This document shows positions 61,241 through 64,000 of a DNA stretch of 64,000 bases, one piece after another. The translations under genes were made by a program, and so were the position numbers. Source of the DNA: Roseimaritima ulvae (GTDB lineage Bacteria; Planctomycetota; Planctomycetia; Pirellulales; Pirellulaceae); assembly GCF_008065135.1 (NCBI RefSeq), contig NZ_CP042914.1, positions 4,135,404-4,199,403 of the forward strand. The letters are read 5' to 3'. Under the pieces are notes generated by a model. It was not told the origin of the DNA and did no database searches. It worked only from the letters and a program-made list of their open reading frames with translations. Each line of letters begins with the position of its first letter. Position 1 is the stretch's first letter.

Positions 61241-61335
61241 CCGAAATTTGGCGACCGGAATTTAGGCGACCGGAAAATTGGACGACCGGAAGATTTGACG
61301 ACCGGAAGATTAGTGGACGGTGGCGGGCGAAATTT
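61241..61335. repeat. ACCGGAAGATT dispersed repeat upstream of the giant gene
   Basis: CCGAAATTTGGCGACCGG then three more units of the form (G)GACGACCGGAAGATT, ending AGTGGACGGTGGCGGG. It has the same orientation as the copy at 30965-31017. It lies in the 377-bp spacer 60996-61372, whose AT-rich part (about 61080-61115, TTAATATAGTC / TATTTAATTG) is the likely place of the giant gene promoter, although no promoter can be named with confidence. Confidence 0.85.
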
Positions 61336-61372
61336 TCTGATCGCGGCGAGAGAGTGCCCGCTGTCAAACCGT

Positions 61373-61963
61373 TCAGCTTCGCGTTTCCGGTGCATTGCTT
61401 TGTTCTGTCGCGTCGGCGTTGAAGTTGATGCTGGAACTGAGAGCATGCAGACGCCGACGCTGCCAGAACACCGTCACTCCCCCCGTGATGATACCAACAA
61501 GTCCGCCAAGGTAGCTGAAGTTGTGCATGGTTCCTGCACGAGCGAATGCGACATCATCAATCATTTCGTTATCGTATCTACTTATCTCGCCAGCGACCTC
61601 CGTATCGACAACGATGAAGGCAACGGCCAAAGCGGCGAGGCCGACAAGCAATGTCGTCGCGGCAACCACACCAAATACGCGGATCATTGCCCAAAAGTAG
61701 TTTGCGTTGCCAGGGATCAAAAGTCCAAACGGAATCAGTATCGTTCCAATCACGATGCCCATCCACCACGCAGCATTCCAGCCCACAATTGCCGCACCAA
61801 CACGTTCAGGAATACCGTTGTCAATGCGGAACTGCTGGAACTTGAATTGAGTGAAGTATTCCGGCGAGACGGTGTAAGAAATTTGATTATGCACCGCTCC
61901 ATAAAGGCCAGCCAAAAGGCAGGCGATCACGAATAATAGGGGAACCAAGCCGAGTTTCACCAT
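61373..61963 (-). CDS. Membrane protein of unknown function, about four helices
   Basis: A 196-residue integral membrane protein. AGGA lies 8 nt before the ATG. Predicted helices are at about residues 5-24, 58-84, 90-117 and 148-168. The loop after helix 1 is polar (NQISYTVSPEYFTQFKFQQF) and the C-terminus is hydrophilic. No family is recognised, although similar small four-helix proteins with a YFTQFKF-like loop are common in planctomycetes as I remember them. The nearest gene upstream in its direction is over 600 bp away, so it is probably monocistronic. Confidence 0.8.
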   Translation of the reverse strand: MVKLGLVPLLFVIACLLAGLYGAVHNQISYTVSPEYFTQFKFQQFRIDNGIPERVGAAIVGWNAAWWMGIVIGTILIPFGLLIPGNANYFWAMIRVFGVVAATTLLVGLAALAVAFIVVDTEVAGEISRYDNEMIDDVAFARAGTMHNFSYLGGLVGIITGGVTVFWQRRRLHALSSSINFNADATEQSNAPETRS

Positions 61964-62439
61964 GCGGTTGTCCTATGACACAGCGGTAGCCGTCACGAGG
62001 GACGGTAATTGAGGTTTGAGAGTGAGTGGACGCAACGCCGTGTTCCGGTGCACGGAATGGTTCTTCGGCATTTTGATGTAAAAAAAGATCAAATCACGCC
62101 GCAACCTCAGTCACCAAGTTTTCGTGATTGCCGTTGTCGCTCGGCGGCGAAGATGGATTCACGGGAGTCTTCACCACTTTGCGTTCCCCTCAGGCTTAGG
62201 TCTACAACGAGACTCCGTCCGACAAACGACTTAAACATTCCCGGATTGTCCGGGTCGTAATTCGATTGTACCGCGAATAATTAGGTACGCGCACCCCGGC
62301 AGGGGCCGTCTGCCTTTGTGAGAAAACGGCTTACTGATTCTCCAGCTTCCTTTGCAAACGACGCGCGGTTTGCAAGTGTCCTAAGCAACTAGCAACGCAA
62401 ACACTTGCCAAAGGTTCATGTCCCCATTTTCGGATATTT

Positions 62440-62526
62440 TTCGACCGGAAAATTGGACGACCGGAAGATTAGTAGACGGTGGCAGGGGAAATTTTCCGGT
62501 CGTCCAATCTTCCGGTCAATCACCGA
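62440..62526. repeat. Inverted pair of ACCGGAAGATT repeats in the 61964-62612 spacer
   Basis: The left arm CGACCGGAAAATTGG then ACGACCGGAAGATTAG (62440-62471) and the right arm AATTTTCCGGTCGTCC then AATCTTCCGGTCAATC (62490-62521) face each other, with AGACGGTGGCAGGGG between them. A transcript could fold into a hairpin of about 28 paired bases. The remainder of this 649-bp spacer shows no convincing gene. Short open frames there are rich in Arg/Ser/Pro and look non-coding. Confidence 0.85.
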
Positions 62527-62612
62527 GCAAGCAATGACTGCTGGCACCTTTGTGCGCCCTGTTGTTTGGACAGACGTTGGCAAACCGTCACCATCAGATG
62601 TTTACCTGCGTT

Positions 62613-63293
62613 TCAGCGTGTTGCATCCAGCTTGCGCTGCACGTCGGCAATACAGTTTGCGATGTAGGTCGCGTGCTCGGGCCAGCGATCGGCAACTTCT
62701 TGATAGGCGGCAATAGCGGCATCCCATTCGCCCATCTGATCAAGCCGGGAGGCGGCAGCCATCGCTTCGTCTGCGTTGTCGGACGGTTGCGGTTCGGGAT
62801 CCGCATCTCCGTAATCAAAGTCATCCGGCCAGTCGAACGATCCGACATCCATGAAGGCACTGCACTTCGGACAATTTTGGGTTGTCCCATCTTGTGAGGC
62901 GGGAAATTCGCTTGAAGCACCGCATTCCTCACATTGTGAGACAATCGGAGCCGCAGCATCGAGGTCTGCACGACGTTTATCACGCTGAATCTCAAATTGG
63001 TGCAACAGTTCGCCAGCCCGTTGTAGATCGTCTTTCGTGACAAACACCTGGGGCTTGTGAAACTGGCTGATGGTGCCAAAGGCAAACAGGCTGACCCCCG
63101 AGTTGTCTTCCACTGCATAAGACCGCACCCCATGCGCTTCGAGCCATGTCACCACAGAATGTGCTTCAAGATTTCCGTTCGCCGTATAGGCGAGTACGGG
63201 TTCAGCAAGCCCTTCCGCATCGGCGTTTGACGACGGAGGAAGCGGTTCGCCACCCGGCGGTGTCATCGAAGCCTTGTACGGATTGTCGTCCAT
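62613..63293 (-). CDS. DUF2007-like / zinc-ribbon / TPR protein
   Basis: A 226-residue cytosolic protein of three short parts. Residues about 30-100 resemble DUF2007 (LAYTANGNLEAHSVVTWLEAHGVRSYAVEDNSG), a putative signal-transducing domain with a ferredoxin-like fold. Residues about 118-146 hold a zinc ribbon, CEECG and CPKC, four cysteines in two CxxC pairs. Residues about 180-215 are TPR-like (ASRLDQMGEWDAAIAAYQEVADRWP). The linker is acidic. The combination recurs in planctomycetes, but a function is not established. No clear Shine-Dalgarno is seen before the ATG. Confidence 0.82.
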   Translation of the reverse strand: MDDNPYKASMTPPGGEPLPPSSNADAEGLAEPVLAYTANGNLEAHSVVTWLEAHGVRSYAVEDNSGVSLFAFGTISQFHKPQVFVTKDDLQRAGELLHQFEIQRDKRRADLDAAAPIVSQCEECGASSEFPASQDGTTQNCPKCSAFMDVGSFDWPDDFDYGDADPEPQPSDNADEAMAAASRLDQMGEWDAAIAAYQEVADRWPEHATYIANCIADVQRKLDATR

Positions 63294-63459
63294 GTGAGTA
63301 TGTTCAAGACGGAGTGCAGATAAAAAATTTCAGTCGGCCAACGCTATGGAACAGACAGTGCGTGCGGACATCATTGCCATCACCGACCGTCATGGCGCCA
63401 GATCGCCGGCATCCGATGGTCCGCCGGCGGTTAGCGAAGTGAGGTCAAACGCCAAAGTT

Positions 63460-63632
63460 GCCCGAGTCCAAATCATATCGGGCGCAGAGACCGTCGGCAA
63501 ATCGAAGAAGTAGCCCGGGCTGCCAGGATAGAACGAACCCCAAAACATCGAACACGGATGTCCGGCATGCTCCACTGCGCCGAAATTTGGCGACCGGAGA
63601 ATTGGACGACCGGAAGATTAGTAGACGGTGGC
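63460..63632. repeat. Second copy of the ~200-bp composite dispersed repeat
   Basis: Block A (63460-63508, CCAAATCATATCGGGC and GGCAAATCGAAG), a spacer with AAAACATCGAACACGG and GGCATGCTCC, and block B (63581-63632, GAAATTTGGCGACCGG then GGACGACCGGAAGATTAG). The order and orientation are the same as at 30817-31017. It lies in the 621-bp stretch 63294-63914, which has no other visible gene. Confidence 0.85.
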
Positions 63633-63704
63633 CAGACGGTAAGCTGGACTCTGCAAAGACCGAATCACAGCCACCAGCATTCAAAGAGAACTCAGCCAGA
63701 GGAA

Positions 63705-63778
63705 GGACCACGAAAACACCGCAAGACACGAAAGTAGGTGAATGTACTTTTCGTGTGATTCGTGTCTTTCGTGGTTAG
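63705..63778. repeat. Imperfect inverted repeat of the CACGAAA type
   Basis: The left arm GGACCACGAAAACACC then GCAAGACACGAAAGTA and the right arm TACTTTTCGTGTG then ATTCGTGTCTTTCGTGG face each other. Such CGTGTCTTTCGTGG elements are widespread in bacterial intergenic DNA as I remember them. Confidence 0.7.
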
Positions 63779-63866
63779 AAAACCATCAGCGGTTGGCGAA
63801 GCACCACATCGATGCTAACTCAACGACTAGCCGATGAGCTGAGTGAAGCGTGGACTCCAGCGCGGC

Positions 63867-63894
63867 GCCTCCACGTTCGGGGGAACGTGGAGGC
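63867..63894 (-). terminator. Perfect 12-bp hairpin after the right-edge gene
   Basis: GCCTCCACGTTC (63867-63878), loop GGGG, GAACGTGGAGGC (63883-63894), with CCAGC/GCTGG pairing outside. It starts 21 nt past the stop codon of the minus-strand gene at the right edge. It lacks a T-run, so it may be a stabilising hairpin or a repeat rather than an intrinsic terminator. Confidence 0.5.
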
Positions 63895-63914
63895 GGCTGG
63901 AATTCCTGCAAACG

Positions 63915-64000
63915 TTAGCGTTTGCGGATTTCGAGGATGTACTTCATCAAGTCGTTGAATTCCTTGCGGCTTTTCAAGGACCTGGTCAAATTGGCGGGCA
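63915..64000 (-). CDS. C-terminal end of a gene cut by the window edge
   Basis: The last 28 codons of a minus-strand gene: PANLTRSLKSRKEFNDLMKYILEIRKR then TAA at 63915-63917. The pattern P-x-L-x-x-x-L-x-x-R-x-E-F-x-D-L-x-(K/R)-Y-(I/L)-x-E is the usual end of planctomycete heme-binding (PVC-type cytochrome c) proteins and related dehydrogenases. That assignment rests on the tail alone. Confidence 0.55.
   Translation of the reverse strand, partial: PANLTRSLKSRKEFNDLMKYILEIRKR

Noticed and set aside
62009-62260. Plus-strand 83-codon frame
   Set aside because: No ribosome site, Arg/Ser/Pro-rich product, no resemblance to a family.
1-64000. tRNA, rRNA and riboswitch genes
   Set aside because: The intergenic spaces were read for cloverleaf and common riboswitch cores and none was found. 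Short or unusual RNA genes could still have been missed by eye.

Overview
The window looks like chromosomal DNA of a planctomycete, most likely a Rhodopirellula-like member of the Pirellulaceae. The evidence is the LEPR-XLL N-terminus and planctomycete-type dockerin of a giant exported protein, short secreted or lipid-anchored proteins with an RFSLRxLL-type membrane start, a Cys-type sulfatase, a Ser/Thr kinase with a Cache sensor, and intergenic spaces full of short hairpin repeats. I found no rRNA, tRNA, CRISPR array, phage gene or transposase gene. Both window edges cut a gene.

Left part (1-30.8 kb), mostly ordinary metabolism and regulation: the start of a secreted protein (edge); a MoxR AAA+ ATPase; a tightly packed minus-strand operon of an S41 (CtpA-like) protease, a YjhG/YagF-type sugar-acid dehydratase and a one-TM protein; a DJ-1/PfpI protein; panC with a bifunctional-nuclease (DUF151) gene and, behind an intrinsic terminator, a 60-residue TTG-started protein; a membrane-anchored flavo-iron-sulfur oxidoreductase; an exported amidohydrolase; a Ser/Thr kinase overlapping bioA, followed by a sulfatase; a GGDEF-CBS-CBS protein; a divergent azoreductase/HxlR pair; a truncated ParE-like toxin; a gene split by an in-frame TGA; an endonuclease/exonuclease/phosphatase-family membrane protein; an AI-2E/PerM-type permease; a secreted terpene-cyclase-fold protein; and several secreted or anchored proteins of unknown role, two pairs of which are coupled by GTGA overlaps.

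Centre (31119-60995): one uninterrupted minus-strand gene of 9958 codons fills 47% of the window. It encodes a predicted exported surface or matrix protein. From the N-terminus it carries an LEPR-XLL signal region, two tandem copies of a ~1200-residue unit each holding a long pentapeptide-repeat block, a third unit without pentapeptides, EF-hand-like loops, a long RTX (haemolysin-type calcium-binding) block, FG-GAP-like repeats, three related LamG-like domains, leucine-rich segments, a YncE-like propeller, PKD-like and cadherin-like Ig folds, and a C-terminal dockerin pair. Copies of one dispersed repeat lie on both sides of this gene in the same orientation.

Right part (61-64 kb): a small four-helix membrane protein, a DUF2007/zinc-ribbon/TPR protein, wide intergenic spaces with dispersed repeats, and the C-terminus of a further gene. 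Several intergenic repeat families keep base-paired stems while changing sequence, so they appear to be selected as hairpins.
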